Of a stretch of DNA of 64,000 nt, positions 31,578-41,481 are shown piece after piece. The DNA is taken from the NCBI GenBank assembly GCA_015056905.1, contig SVFI01000003.1, forward strand, positions 1 through 64,000, in the 5' to 3' direction. Each line of letters begins with the position of its first letter. Positions within the stretch are counted from its first letter, which is position 1. This DNA is from Lachnospiraceae bacterium. Lineage in GTDB: Bacteria > Bacillota > Clostridia > Lachnospirales > Lachnospiraceae. The notes beneath the pieces are model-generated. The model was not told the DNA's origin and did no database searches. It worked only from the letters and a program-made list of their open reading frames with translations. A program made the position numbers and the translations under genes.

Positions 31578-31591
31578 GCAAAACCTCTCTG

Positions 31592-32842
31592 TTATCTGAT
31601 TTGACCGTCTCCGACAATCGTATATTTGTAGGAATTCAGTTCGCGCAGCCCCATTGGTCCTCTGGCGTGAAGTTTCTGTGTACTGATACCGATTTCCGCA
31701 CCGAATCCGAATTCAAAGCCGTCCGTAAAACGGGTGGAAACATTAACATACACACAGGCCGCATCCACCTGTTGCTTAAACTTCTCTGCAACTGCCTCAT
31801 TCTCCGTTACAATACATTCGGAATGTCCGGTGTTGTAACGGTTGATATGTGCAATCGCCTCATCTTCGTTTGCAACAGTTTTCACGGAAATAATGTAATC
31901 CAAATATTCCGTTCCAAAATCCTCTTCTGTTGCACTTAAAATATTATCCAAACCGGAAAGGGCTTCCCTTGCCGCCTCATCTGCACGGATTTCCACGTTC
32001 TTCTCCTGCAGTTTCTTTGCAAGCACCGGCAGAAGTTCCTCCCTGATATCCTCATGTACCACAAGCGATTCACAAGCATTGCAGACACCGATTCTCTGCG
32101 TCTTGGCGTTCATAATAATCGCAATCGCCTTCTCGATATCCGCATCTTTATCTACATACACATGACAGTTTCCTGTTCCGGTTTCAATGACAGGAATGGT
32201 TGCATTCTCCACAACGGCGCGAATCAATCCGGCTCCGCCGCGCGGAATCAGCACATCCACATATTCCTTCATCTTCATAAATTCTGCCGTGACACTCCGG
32301 TCTGTCGCTTCAATCAGCTGAACCATATCCGGGTTATAGCCTTTTCCCGACAATGTTTTTCGGATGCAGTCCGTGATCGCTTTGTTGGAGTGAATACAAT
32401 CGGAACCTCCTTTTAAAATTACAGCATTTCCTGCCTTAAAACAGAGACCGAACGCATCCGGTGTTACATTCGGGCGAGATTCATAAATAATGCCGATAAC
32501 GCCCATCGGAACACTGATCTTCTCAATCACCATGCGATTCGGGCGGGTAAACGTCTCCAAAACCTCTCCGACCGGGTCAGGAAGGTTTGCCACCTGTCTG
32601 AGTCCTTCCGCAATCGCCTCCATACGTTCCTGTGTCAGCAAAAGTCGGTCTAAAAGCCCCGGATGCATATTGTTTTTGCGTCCGTTTTCCATATCAATCG
32701 CATTCTGTGCAATAATTTCATCCGCATCCGCAACAAGTGCATCCGCAATGCTATGTAAAAGCTCATTCTTTACCTCTGTGGAAAGAAGTGCTACCTCATA
32801 TTTCACCGATTTGGCTCTGCATCCAAGTTCTTTTAATTCCAT
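31592..32842 (-). CDS. proA: glutamate-5-semialdehyde dehydrogenase
   Basis: [44 protein letters not shown]. Confidence 0.97.
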   Translation of the reverse strand: MELKELGCRAKSVKYEVALLSTEVKNELLHSIADALVADADEIIAQNAIDMENGRKNNMHPGLLDRLLLTQERMEAIAEGLRQVANLPDPVGEVLETFTRPNRMVIEKISVPMGVIGIIYESRPNVTPDAFGLCFKAGNAVILKGGSDCIHSNKAITDCIRKTLSGKGYNPDMVQLIEATDRSVTAEFMKMKEYVDVLIPRGGAGLIRAVVENATIPVIETGTGNCHVYVDKDADIEKAIAIIMNAKTQRIGVCNACESLVVHEDIREELLPVLAKKLQEKNVEIRADEAAREALSGLDNILSATEEDFGTEYLDYIISVKTVANEDEAIAHINRYNTGHSECIVTENEAVAEKFKQQVDAACVYVNVSTRFTDGFEFGFGAEIGISTQKLHARGPMGLRELNSYKYTIVGDGQIR

Positions 32843-32858
32843 CTTTATCTGTCCTTTC

Positions 32859-33425
32859 TCAGATTCGGATTACATCCTTCTCTGTCACAATACAATGTAC
32901 CGTCCGGTCCGTCGCCTCCGCCGGTATCCTTTCTTTTTCGAGTATCTGGAATGAAAATGCTATCGCCGTCATCTCCCCCGAAAAACTCTTCGCAAGATAC
33001 CGATCATAGAATCCTTTCCCGTAGCCGATTCGGTTACCGGAAAAATCAAATGCTACGCCGGGCAATATCATCAAATCCTTCTCCTGCGCCCTATATCGTC
33101 TTTCTTCCGAAGGCTCCGGCTCCGGAATTCCTTTGTAGCCGGTTCTGAGCTGCTCTGTATCCGTGATTTCAAAAAATTCCATCTCATCACCGAGTACAAC
33201 CGGGCAGAATACTTTTTTACCGCCCGCAACGCACTCCTCAATAAACGGAAGCGTATCCGGCTCCGAACCATAGCCCGCAAAAATCAAAATCTGCTTTGCC
33301 TGCAAAAATTCCGGAAGCTGTTTCAAACGAGAAATAATTTCACTGCTCATTTCCAGACGTTCGTGCGCACTCAGCGTCTCTCTTTTTGCCAGCATATCTT
33401 TTCTAATTTGCTTCTTTGTTTCCAT
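32859..33425 (-). CDS. 5-formyltetrahydrofolate cyclo-ligase family protein
   Basis: [37 protein letters not shown]. Confidence 0.95.
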   Translation of the reverse strand: METKKQIRKDMLAKRETLSAHERLEMSSEIISRLKQLPEFLQAKQILIFAGYGSEPDTLPFIEECVAGGKKVFCPVVLGDEMEFFEITDTEQLRTGYKGIPEPEPSEERRYRAQEKDLMILPGVAFDFSGNRIGYGKGFYDRYLAKSFSGEMTAIAFSFQILEKERIPAEATDRTVHCIVTEKDVIRI

Positions 33426-33624
33426 ATTTTTCCCCGAGATTCGTCACACTACCGTCCTCATTTTGAATATCAATGTTGTTGAGCTGACTGCGGAAGTTGG
33501 CGCGGACAATTGCAATATACTCCTCGCGCAACATCTTCTGTTCTTTTTTTTCTTCCTCTGTCAGACCTTCTGCCTGCGATTTATGATATAACTCATTGAT
33601 ACGGTCAATTCTGGATTTTTCCAT
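33403..33624 (-). CDS. DUF896 (YnzC-like) protein
   Basis: IDRINELYHKSQAEGLTEEEKKEQKMLREEYI. Confidence 0.9.
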   Translation of the reverse strand: MEKSRIDRINELYHKSQAEGLTEEEKKEQKMLREEYIAIVRANFRSQLNNIDIQNEDGSVTNLGEKYGNKEAN

Positions 33625-33635
33625 TCTGTTCTCCT

Positions 33636-34490
33636 TTATTTATGCATGTTTTCAACATAAGTAATCAAGTCAAAGTTCTCGTCTTTGTGCGCTTTAAACA
33701 ACGTTCCCGTGCCTTCGCTGCGCCCGTCCATAATGCGGTGAAGAATGCGGATATCCGATGCATTCGCAATGACCATATCCGCTCCCGAACAGGTTGCAAT
33801 CTTAGCTGCGGAAAGCTTCGTGTTCATTCCGCCGGTGCCGACGTTACTTCCCGTACTCTCTTTTCCCATTCCCATAATCTTGTCATCAAGACGATCCACC
33901 ACATCGATAAATTTGGCATTCGGATTCCGGTTCGGGTCATCCGTATAAAGACCATTAATATCGGACATTAAAATGAGTAGATCCGCACCGACAAGCGATG
34001 CTACAATGGCAGAAAGTGTGTCGTTGTCACCGAATTCAATCTCGTATGTCGCAACCGTATCGTTCTCATTAACAACCGGAATGACACCGAGTTTCAGAAG
34101 CTCATTAAATGTATTTTTGGCATTGAAGCGGTTTAAATCATCGACAATCGTATTTTTTGTCATAAGAATCTGCGCTGCCACCTGATTGTACTCCGCAAAA
34201 ATCTTCTGGTACGTCATCATCAGTCTTGCCTGACCGATGGCTGCACACGCCTGTTTGACCGCAATCGGATTATCCTTTTTGTCAATATGAACGGCTTTTT
34301 TTCCTGCAGCAATCGCACCGCTTGTCACCAAGATAACATCCTTTCCCTGATTGCGCAGATTGCAGAGCTCACGCACGAGCACCTCAAGTTTAATATAGTC
34401 AAGATCTCCCGTCTCTGCATGCTGCAGCGAAGAAGAACCGATTTTTACTACGATTCTCTGTTTGTCTTTTAAAAATTCTCTTGCACTCAT
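33636..34490 (-). CDS. proB: glutamate 5-kinase, short form without PUA domain
   Basis: VVKIGSSSLQ; NENDTVATYEIEFGDNDTLSAIVASLVGADLLILMSDINGLYTDDPN; 284 aa. Confidence 0.95.
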   Translation of the reverse strand: MSAREFLKDKQRIVVKIGSSSLQHAETGDLDYIKLEVLVRELCNLRNQGKDVILVTSGAIAAGKKAVHIDKKDNPIAVKQACAAIGQARLMMTYQKIFAEYNQVAAQILMTKNTIVDDLNRFNAKNTFNELLKLGVIPVVNENDTVATYEIEFGDNDTLSAIVASLVGADLLILMSDINGLYTDDPNRNPNAKFIDVVDRLDDKIMGMGKESTGSNVGTGGMNTKLSAAKIATCSGADMVIANASDIRILHRIMDGRSEGTGTLFKAHKDENFDLITYVENMHK

Positions 34491-34512
34491 TTATCATATC
34501 TTCTTTCTGTGT

Positions 34513-36120
34513 TTATTTTGTGTCATCGATAGAAAGGCTTATGGCAATCTTTTCCGCAATGAGCAGTCCGTCCATGGCGGCGGATGTAATACCCCCCGCA
34601 TAACCTGCCCCTTCACCACACGGATATACCCCGCCAAAGGCTGACTGTCCTTGTTCATCACGAACTATTTTGACCGGTGAAGAAGTCCTGCTTTCCACAC
34701 CTGCAATGACTGTCCTGTCATTGTCAAAGCCGGCAATATTTTTTCCAAACCTTTCCATTCCTTCGAGAAAAGCGTTCTCCATTTCCGCCGGTAAAAGTCC
34801 CCTGAGATTTACCCCTTCATATTGTCCTTTCACACAAACCGGAAGACCGTCAAACACTGAAGTTCTTCGATTATTTTTATAATCACCAAATGCCTGGATC
34901 GGAATCTTACCTTCCGCAAGATGATAAGCATTCTCTTCCAGTTCCCTCTGAAATTCTACACCACCAAGCGGTCCTTTGTCACGAAAATCATCGGGCGTTA
35001 CCGAAATAATAATTGCACTGTTTGCAACTCGGCTGTCTCTGGCACGATAACTCATACCATTGACCGCAAGATGACCCGGTTCACTCGATGCGTTGACCAC
35101 ATATCCTCCGGGACACATACAGAAGGAATACACCCCTCTTCCGGAAGAAGTCTTAGCCGTCAACTTGTACGGCGCAGCGCCGAGCTTCTCATATATATCT
35201 TCAGGTTGCTCGCCGTACTGCGTCCGGTCGATTGCCTCCTGAAAATGCTGTACACGGTAACCTACGGCAAACGCCTTCGGATGCATCTCCATTCCTTTTT
35301 GAAGCAGCATCTCAAATGTATCTCTCGCACTATGTCCGATAGCGAGTACTACCGCATCCGTGTCAATTCGTTCCGATGCATTAACAATGACACCATTCAC
35401 TTTACCATCTTTTATCGAAAGATCCGTCACCTGACTTTCAAAGCGCACACATCCTCCTGCCTGCTCAATGGCACGGCGCAGGGATCGCACCATACCGGTA
35501 AGTAAATCCGTGCCGACATGCGGTTTTTGTTTGTAGACGATATCCCCGGGAGCCCCCATTTTGACAAAGAGCTCTAAAACCTCCCGACATCTTCCATACT
35601 TATCTTTCACGAGTGTGTTTAATTTCCCGTCGGAAAATGTACCTGCACCGCCTTCACCGAACTGCACATTGGAATTAGGATTGAGCACTCCCGTTTTCCA
35701 AAAGTTCTCCACATCCTCCATGCGCTGTTCCACACATTTTCCGCGCTCCAGTACAATCGGCGTAAATCCGTGTTTTGCCAGATAATATGCGCAGACAAGT
35801 CCTGCCGGACCCGCACCGACGATGACCGGTGACTTGATATTTTTTCTCACAGTGGTCACCGGAAAGCAGTATGGCTTATCCTCAACCTTCTGTACATCTT
35901 TTGCTTTGCATTTTTTTAATATTTTCTGTTCTCCGGCAACTGCTACATCCACAACGAGGGAATAATATAATTCCGGTTTTTTTCGTGCATCCAGTGATTC
36001 TTTCCGTATGATAAGCTCTGTAATTTCCTCCGGTTGTATCCGAAGCATGGATGCTGCTTTTCGGCGTACCTCTTTCTGCGTATAACCGATATTTACTTTG
36101 CACTGATTGATTCGTAACAT
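34513..36120 (-). CDS. FAD-dependent dehydrogenase/oxidoreductase
   Basis: VIVGAGPAGLVCAYYLAKHGFTPIVLERG; SSGRGVYSFCMCPGGYVV; PCGEGAGYAGGITSAAMDGL. Confidence 0.88.
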   Translation of the reverse strand: MLRINQCKVNIGYTQKEVRRKAASMLRIQPEEITELIIRKESLDARKKPELYYSLVVDVAVAGEQKILKKCKAKDVQKVEDKPYCFPVTTVRKNIKSPVIVGAGPAGLVCAYYLAKHGFTPIVLERGKCVEQRMEDVENFWKTGVLNPNSNVQFGEGGAGTFSDGKLNTLVKDKYGRCREVLELFVKMGAPGDIVYKQKPHVGTDLLTGMVRSLRRAIEQAGGCVRFESQVTDLSIKDGKVNGVIVNASERIDTDAVVLAIGHSARDTFEMLLQKGMEMHPKAFAVGYRVQHFQEAIDRTQYGEQPEDIYEKLGAAPYKLTAKTSSGRGVYSFCMCPGGYVVNASSEPGHLAVNGMSYRARDSRVANSAIIISVTPDDFRDKGPLGGVEFQRELEENAYHLAEGKIPIQAFGDYKNNRRTSVFDGLPVCVKGQYEGVNLRGLLPAEMENAFLEGMERFGKNIAGFDNDRTVIAGVESRTSSPVKIVRDEQGQSAFGGVYPCGEGAGYAGGITSAAMDGLLIAEKIAISLSIDDTK

Positions 36121-37346
36121 GTCACTTCTCCGTTTATACTGTGACATCCTGCAACATAACCGCTGCTCCATGCCCATTGCAAATTATATCCGCCGCATCG
36201 TCCGTCAATATCGACGATTTCTCCGGCAAAATAAAGTCCGTCCACAAGCTTGGACATCATATTTTTATCTATCTCTTTTGTATCAACACCGCCCATGGTC
36301 GCCTGCGCCGCCTCAAATCCCGGGAATCCGGAAATCTCAAAACGAAACTCCTTCACACAAGAAACAATCTGTTCGATTTCCCTTTTGGAAAGCTGTCCCA
36401 TTGCCTTTTCAAAACGTATCTTGCTACGATGCAAAACAGCACCGCAAACTTTTTTGTGAAGCATTCCCGAGAGTATCTCACTGACCGGAAGCATTGCGTA
36501 CATTTCCTTGAGGTGTTCGATTTTTTCAAACAGCGGTTTCTCATCTATATCCGGCAGAAAATCAGTCCGCACCTCCACCTTCCGGTGTTTGTCGAGCGCT
36601 TTTATAGCTGTATGGCTGAGCTGAAACACAGGGATTCCGGAAATATTTTCTTTGTTCAGCTGCAACTCTCCTTCTTCCTGCTGTGAAAGTTTCCCATCGA
36701 CATAAAGAGAAAGCTTTGCGCTTACTCTTACCCCTGCCAGTTCCTTTAAGGATACATCCCTGCTTTTGAGATAAGTCAGTACCGGAAGCGGTTTCTCAAT
36801 GTTATGTCCAAACGCCCGCGCAAGCGCATAACCGCTTCCGTCCGAACCGGTCGACGGCGCCGCATTTCCTCCGCACGCAAGGATCATCTTATCAAACGAA
36901 AACTCCGTTTCCTTTGTTCTGACAAGAAATGTTCCCTTTTTATTTTTTCGCACATCCGTTATGTATGCATCGGTCACAATCGTTACTCCGAGGCGCTCGA
37001 GCTGATAGCGCAAAATATTTAAAACCGTAGCCGCCTGCCCTGTGTATGGGTAATAGTATCCATCTCTTTTTGAGACCGTTAGCATTCCGCAGGATTCAAA
37101 AAAATCAACTGCCGCCTGACGGCCGAATTTAACAAGCACCGATTCCGTAAAAGAAGGATGATTTCCGTTATAATCATCCTTCGAAAGCTTATGATTCGTA
37201 AAATTACACTTCCCGTTCCCGGTGGATAATATTTTTTTACCGATTCTTCCCGTATGCTCCAGGATTGTAACGTCGCCGCCGTATTTCGCCGCAAATATTG
37301 CCGCTGTCATTCCTGCCGCACCGCCACCAATAACTCCGATACGCAT
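36093..37346 (-). CDS. NAD(P)/FAD-dependent oxidoreductase, HI0933/BaiN-like
   Basis: GVIGGGAAGMTAAIFAA; KKILSTGNGKCNFTN; GEIVDIDGRCGGYNLQWAWSSG. Confidence 0.92.
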   Translation of the reverse strand: MRIGVIGGGAAGMTAAIFAAKYGGDVTILEHTGRIGKKILSTGNGKCNFTNHKLSKDDYNGNHPSFTESVLVKFGRQAAVDFFESCGMLTVSKRDGYYYPYTGQAATVLNILRYQLERLGVTIVTDAYITDVRKNKKGTFLVRTKETEFSFDKMILACGGNAAPSTGSDGSGYALARAFGHNIEKPLPVLTYLKSRDVSLKELAGVRVSAKLSLYVDGKLSQQEEGELQLNKENISGIPVFQLSHTAIKALDKHRKVEVRTDFLPDIDEKPLFEKIEHLKEMYAMLPVSEILSGMLHKKVCGAVLHRSKIRFEKAMGQLSKREIEQIVSCVKEFRFEISGFPGFEAAQATMGGVDTKEIDKNMMSKLVDGLYFAGEIVDIDGRCGGYNLQWAWSSGYVAGCHSINGEVTCYESISAK

Positions 37347-37369
37347 ATTGTTTCCTTTCCTGCCTCTTG

Positions 37370-38053
37370 TTAACTTGAGTATGATTCGAGCAGATTATAA
37401 AGCTCCTGCTCAGAGCCCACTTCTTTGCCGTCTAAAATCTCCTGTTGCTGCTCCTGTGGCAAATCAAACAAAGAAATGTCCGTATATAGTATGACATGAC
37501 GTCTCTGACCATCATATACCGTAAGCAGACCATCCTGCGCCAAAATGCACCCATAACTGATCCCGTTCCCGGAAACCGTAGCATCCGCACCTTGCGTAAG
37601 AAGTTGCTGCGGCCGGACAATTTCTTCCGTTTGCACCTCATCTCTTACACTTTCAATTCGCTTACGCACTCTGATTTCCTGCTCGGAAAAGGACAACAAT
37701 TCCATGGATATAAACCCTGTTTCCAAGTCCTCCAACGACGCATGTCCGTTGTAATCATCTATCCACTCCATAAGATGTGTCCGGTCCATACCGATAAATG
37801 ACGCCGGCAAAAGTTCCTGATACACTTCCTGCCTTCCCGTGGATAAATCATATTCTGAAATCGTATAAATTGTGTCACATGTAATATGTTCTTCTGTCGA
37901 TGCCGTCTTTGCCGGTTCTTCGATGGCCGTCTCCTGCATCGGAACAACAGTCTTTCGCAGATAATCCCGCATCAGAAGTTCACTTCCTCTGATAAGAATA
38001 TATCCTGCAAACAATATATTTAATATAATACTGATACGATACACAAGCTTCAT
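37370..38053 (-). CDS. membrane-anchored protein of unknown function, weak BofC C-terminal resemblance
   Basis: 227 aa; N-terminal TM; GCILAQDGLLTVYDGQ...TDISLFDLPQEQQQEILDG. Confidence 0.5.
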   Translation of the reverse strand: MKLVYRISIILNILFAGYILIRGSELLMRDYLRKTVVPMQETAIEEPAKTASTEEHITCDTIYTISEYDLSTGRQEVYQELLPASFIGMDRTHLMEWIDDYNGHASLEDLETGFISMELLSFSEQEIRVRKRIESVRDEVQTEEIVRPQQLLTQGADATVSGNGISYGCILAQDGLLTVYDGQRRHVILYTDISLFDLPQEQQQEILDGKEVGSEQELYNLLESYSS

Positions 38054-38103
38054 AAGTACTCCTTACGATTCATTCTTGTATCAGTATTACCGCTTTTCTC
38101 TTT

Positions 38104-39729
38104 TTAATACTTTCCAATCATCTTCGCAAACGAAACCGGAAAACCGGAAGCAGGAACCTCACTCCACTCATGCGCCTCAAATACATGCAATACAACTATA
38201 ACAACGTTATGCATCACATAAATAATGACTCCGCACAAAAGGACCAATAACCACTCCGGTATTTTCCCTGCCAAAATCATATATAAACCAAAACCAATTG
38301 CCGCAGAAAATATCGCTGCCACAAGAGGCATCACAAGGCTCTGCAAAAGGCGATTGTATATACGAATCTTCTTAAGTGCAACAAAGCCGGCAAGAAGCAA
38401 ATATACTAAGCAAGCCAACATATATGCGTAAGCTGTGCTCATCTCACCGGTCATTCCGGTACCCTCAAGCACAAGGAAGAATACAACACCTGAACCCCCG
38501 AGCAGTCCCGCATATATATTTCTGACATACGGCTTGAGAAGTACGGAAACCGTCTGTCTGAAAAATATGCCAAAACATAGCAGACATGCGGTTCCTGCAC
38601 CGATTCGAATCAGTGTTTCAAACTCCGCATTCTGCACATCAAAAAACACCTTAGATACCGTCGGCGCAAGTGCGAATAACGCAGCGCAATATGGAATTAC
38701 ACTATAGGAAAGAATCTTCAGACACAGCGCCATCTTTTCCTTCGCATGATGAAAATCCGCCTGCTTCATAATCGCAGACAGCTGTCTCGTAAACGGCATC
38801 GAAATCTGCCACGCCAAAAGTCCCGCCGGAAGAATCAATACCGCGATTCCGGTATAAAGCATTCCGGCTCCGTTTGCTGTCTTTTGACTCAAACCGACGT
38901 ACATCATTACCAAAACGACTGCAAGCAAAACTCCGATGTTTTCTACAAACGCTGTTTTGACATATCCTGCAAAGAAATTCCATAAAATATCCATTGCAGA
39001 ATCCGTCTTACGAACCTCATCCGCACGGATACGTTTCTTTATTTCCCTCCCAAACACGGAGCGCACAAGCAATAAAAACACAAGACTTACCAGTCCGCCG
39101 GTCAAAAGTCCGAGACCTCCGCTACACGCCGCGTACGCATATGCATAAGAATCCTGTCTCATAAGTGCTGCCACTTTTCTTCCGTATTCCGCAAACATCG
39201 GCTGAAACAATATCGTAACGATAAGCCCTACGACATGCGCTGCAACATCTGCAAAAATTCCCGGCATAGCATTGCCGATACCTTCCATGTATCCTCTCAG
39301 AATAAACGAAGGAATCCACAACAAAAGTGCCACCGCCATCAGCTTAATCAACAAAGAACACAGCGCTGTACCGAACAGAACAATACTGATTTTTGTAGAA
39401 AAAATCAAAAACACAACGGAAATTACTCCGGCGAATATCAACACAACTCCTGAAATCACACGGTTTACTTTTGCTGCATTCCGATAACTTCCGCGATTTA
39501 TCTGAAAATAAACCATCTTTTTTTGCACCGGCACAACTGCCATACCAAGCAGTACATATATTGCAATAAATATTACCGAAGCACCGGCATAATATGTCAT
39601 ACCAAGCATTCCGCTCTTATAAGACATATATATCATCTTAATCATAAACAAAAGAAGTATCCCCCAGCCGGCCATTCCTCTGATACCGCTTTGTTTCATA
39701 TAATTTGTTCTTCTGCTTCTCTCACTCAT
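38104..39729 (-). CDS. MurJ/SpoVB-like polysaccharide flippase (MVF/PST superfamily)
   Basis: 541 aa, about 14 hydrophobic segments; AGWGILLLFMIKMIYMSYKSGMLGMTYYAGASVIFIAIYVLLGMAVVPVQKKM. Confidence 0.7.
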   Translation of the reverse strand: MSERSRRTNYMKQSGIRGMAGWGILLLFMIKMIYMSYKSGMLGMTYYAGASVIFIAIYVLLGMAVVPVQKKMVYFQINRGSYRNAAKVNRVISGVVLIFAGVISVVFLIFSTKISIVLFGTALCSLLIKLMAVALLLWIPSFILRGYMEGIGNAMPGIFADVAAHVVGLIVTILFQPMFAEYGRKVAALMRQDSYAYAYAACSGGLGLLTGGLVSLVFLLLVRSVFGREIKKRIRADEVRKTDSAMDILWNFFAGYVKTAFVENIGVLLAVVLVMMYVGLSQKTANGAGMLYTGIAVLILPAGLLAWQISMPFTRQLSAIMKQADFHHAKEKMALCLKILSYSVIPYCAALFALAPTVSKVFFDVQNAEFETLIRIGAGTACLLCFGIFFRQTVSVLLKPYVRNIYAGLLGGSGVVFFLVLEGTGMTGEMSTAYAYMLACLVYLLLAGFVALKKIRIYNRLLQSLVMPLVAAIFSAAIGFGLYMILAGKIPEWLLVLLCGVIIYVMHNVVIVVLHVFEAHEWSEVPASGFPVSFAKMIGKY

Positions 39730-39752
39730 AGTTTATCCTCTGATTTGTATCA

Positions 39753-40250
39753 TTATCTCAAAATATCCAAATGCTTTAATATTTCTTCCTGCTTGGCAAA
39801 CATAACTTTCTCTTCCTCTTCCACCATATGGTCATACCCCAAAAGATGGAACATACTGTGGGTCAAAAGAAATGCAAATTCGCGAAGAATTGAGTGTCCG
39901 TATTCCTCCGCCTGTGCAACCACTCTGTCAGCATTTAAAATGATATCGCCGAGCATAAGTTCCTGCGTGTCCGGATTGACATAGCAACTGATATCTTCCT
40001 CCATCAGAGAAAAATCAGAAGGTTGCTCATAATCTACTGCCGGAAAAGATAAGACATCCGTCTCCCTGTCTATATCCCGATACTCACGATTGTAGACCCG
40101 TATTCCTTCCGCATCGGTAATCAGAAGATTTACCTCCGCCTCGTACGGACAGCCTTCGCTCTCCAAAACTTCGCACATTACTTTTTGTAATATTTCTTCC
40201 TCCGAAAAAGGAAATGATACTTCGATTTCTTTATCAACGTAAAAAGTCAT
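39753..40250 (-). CDS. ybeY: endoribonuclease YbeY
   Basis: HSMFHLLGYDH zinc motif; NREYRDIDRETDVLSFP. Confidence 0.96.
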   Translation of the reverse strand: MTFYVDKEIEVSFPFSEEEILQKVMCEVLESEGCPYEAEVNLLITDAEGIRVYNREYRDIDRETDVLSFPAVDYEQPSDFSLMEEDISCYVNPDTQELMLGDIILNADRVVAQAEEYGHSILREFAFLLTHSMFHLLGYDHMVEEEEKVMFAKQEEILKHLDILR

Positions 40251-41481
40251 AATATAACGTCTCCTCCGCGAACATACTCCGAATCCGCTTCATCTGCTCC
40301 ATCGTCAAATCACAATAATCAAGAATTCCGCTGTCCATCTGCTTCTTAAACACCACAGAAACAATCTGCTCATAGTCAAGTGCGGCATTTCTGTCTTTTT
40401 CAAAAAGAAACATCACAGAAGATACCATCGCATCCGCCAAAATGACAATTGCTGCTTCCTTTGAACGGAGCACAGTATTTTTACCGCCGTATTCTTTTAA
40501 AAGCTGTACCAGCTCCGGCGGAAAATGATATTCCTTTGCAATCTCAAGAGCGTTCTTCAGATTGTTCGTGCCTCTCATTTTCCCGATTTTATGGTAATAT
40601 CCGCCCGCCTTTGAAAGCATCTCATCCGCACCGATCATTCTGGCAATTTTTTCACTAAAATACGCCGTATGCACCGCATGATAATAAGCGCGCTGTGATG
40701 TCTTCTTCAGTTCTGTCAAAAGTGCGTATTCAGGATCGTTAATCTCCTGATATTTGTCACGGTTTTTATGTAAAATATGATAGCTGACATATTTGAGTGC
40801 AAACGTCAGAACCAAAAAGCTGACAAACACATTGATTGCCGCATACAAAAATGCATCAAACTGTAAACATCCGGAGGAAACATATTCCATTGTCAGGAGC
40901 GCTGCAAATACAAGCACGAGACCGGAAAAAAGCGGAACACCGAACAAAAAATCAATGTCCAGATGTGAAAACAGCGTAATTCCAATCATTCCGACGCATG
41001 CATATGCAAAAAATACGGCCGGTTCTGCCCCTGTCATCATCATCTGCAGATACAAAAGCAACATATAGGAACATACCCCCGTCTGCAATCCTGACGTAAG
41101 CATCAGCATCACAGACAACGGCAGGAAAAGCCACAGCTTGTCCGGCACAAAACAGTTAATCAATACGAGCACAAGTCCGGCTGCATAAACACCGAAAAAG
41201 CGTCCCGGATGTCTGTCATTGTTATAAAAAAAACCTTTTTCCCGGAAAGATAATATGAGCACAAACAAAAACACAACCGAAAACAATGCAAGCCGAATCT
41301 CATTGGACACAAATGTTTCATCCAGCTGATTTCTCATAAAGCAATATAAAAAATACACAAGAACAGGCATGATTGCAACAGCACCGGATACGAGTATACT
41401 TTTAACGTTTACGATTTCTCTGATATCCGCCTTTTTCTCTTGTTTTTCCTTCACTTGTTTTTCTTGTTTCTTTTCTTTCAT
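40234..41481 (-). CDS. PgpH-related 7TM-HD protein, short and with degenerate HD domain
   Basis: 415 aa; 7TM segment, then YYHAVHTAYFSEKIARMIGADEMLSKAGGYYHKIGK...SKEAAIVILADA; between phoH and ybeY. Confidence 0.85.
   Translation of the reverse strand: MKEKKQEKQVKEKQEKKADIREIVNVKSILVSGAVAIMPVLVYFLYCFMRNQLDETFVSNEIRLALFSVVFLFVLILSFREKGFFYNNDRHPGRFFGVYAAGLVLVLINCFVPDKLWLFLPLSVMLMLTSGLQTGVCSYMLLLYLQMMMTGAEPAVFFAYACVGMIGITLFSHLDIDFLFGVPLFSGLVLVFAALLTMEYVSSGCLQFDAFLYAAINVFVSFLVLTFALKYVSYHILHKNRDKYQEINDPEYALLTELKKTSQRAYYHAVHTAYFSEKIARMIGADEMLSKAGGYYHKIGKMRGTNNLKNALEIAKEYHFPPELVQLLKEYGGKNTVLRSKEAAIVILADAMVSSVMFLFEKDRNAALDYEQIVSVVFKKQMDSGILDYCDLTMEQMKRIRSMFAEETLYYDFLR

Noticed and set aside
34921-35505. 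194-aa + strand ORF
   Set aside because: Antisense to an FAD oxidoreductase; low-complexity composition typical of antisense frames
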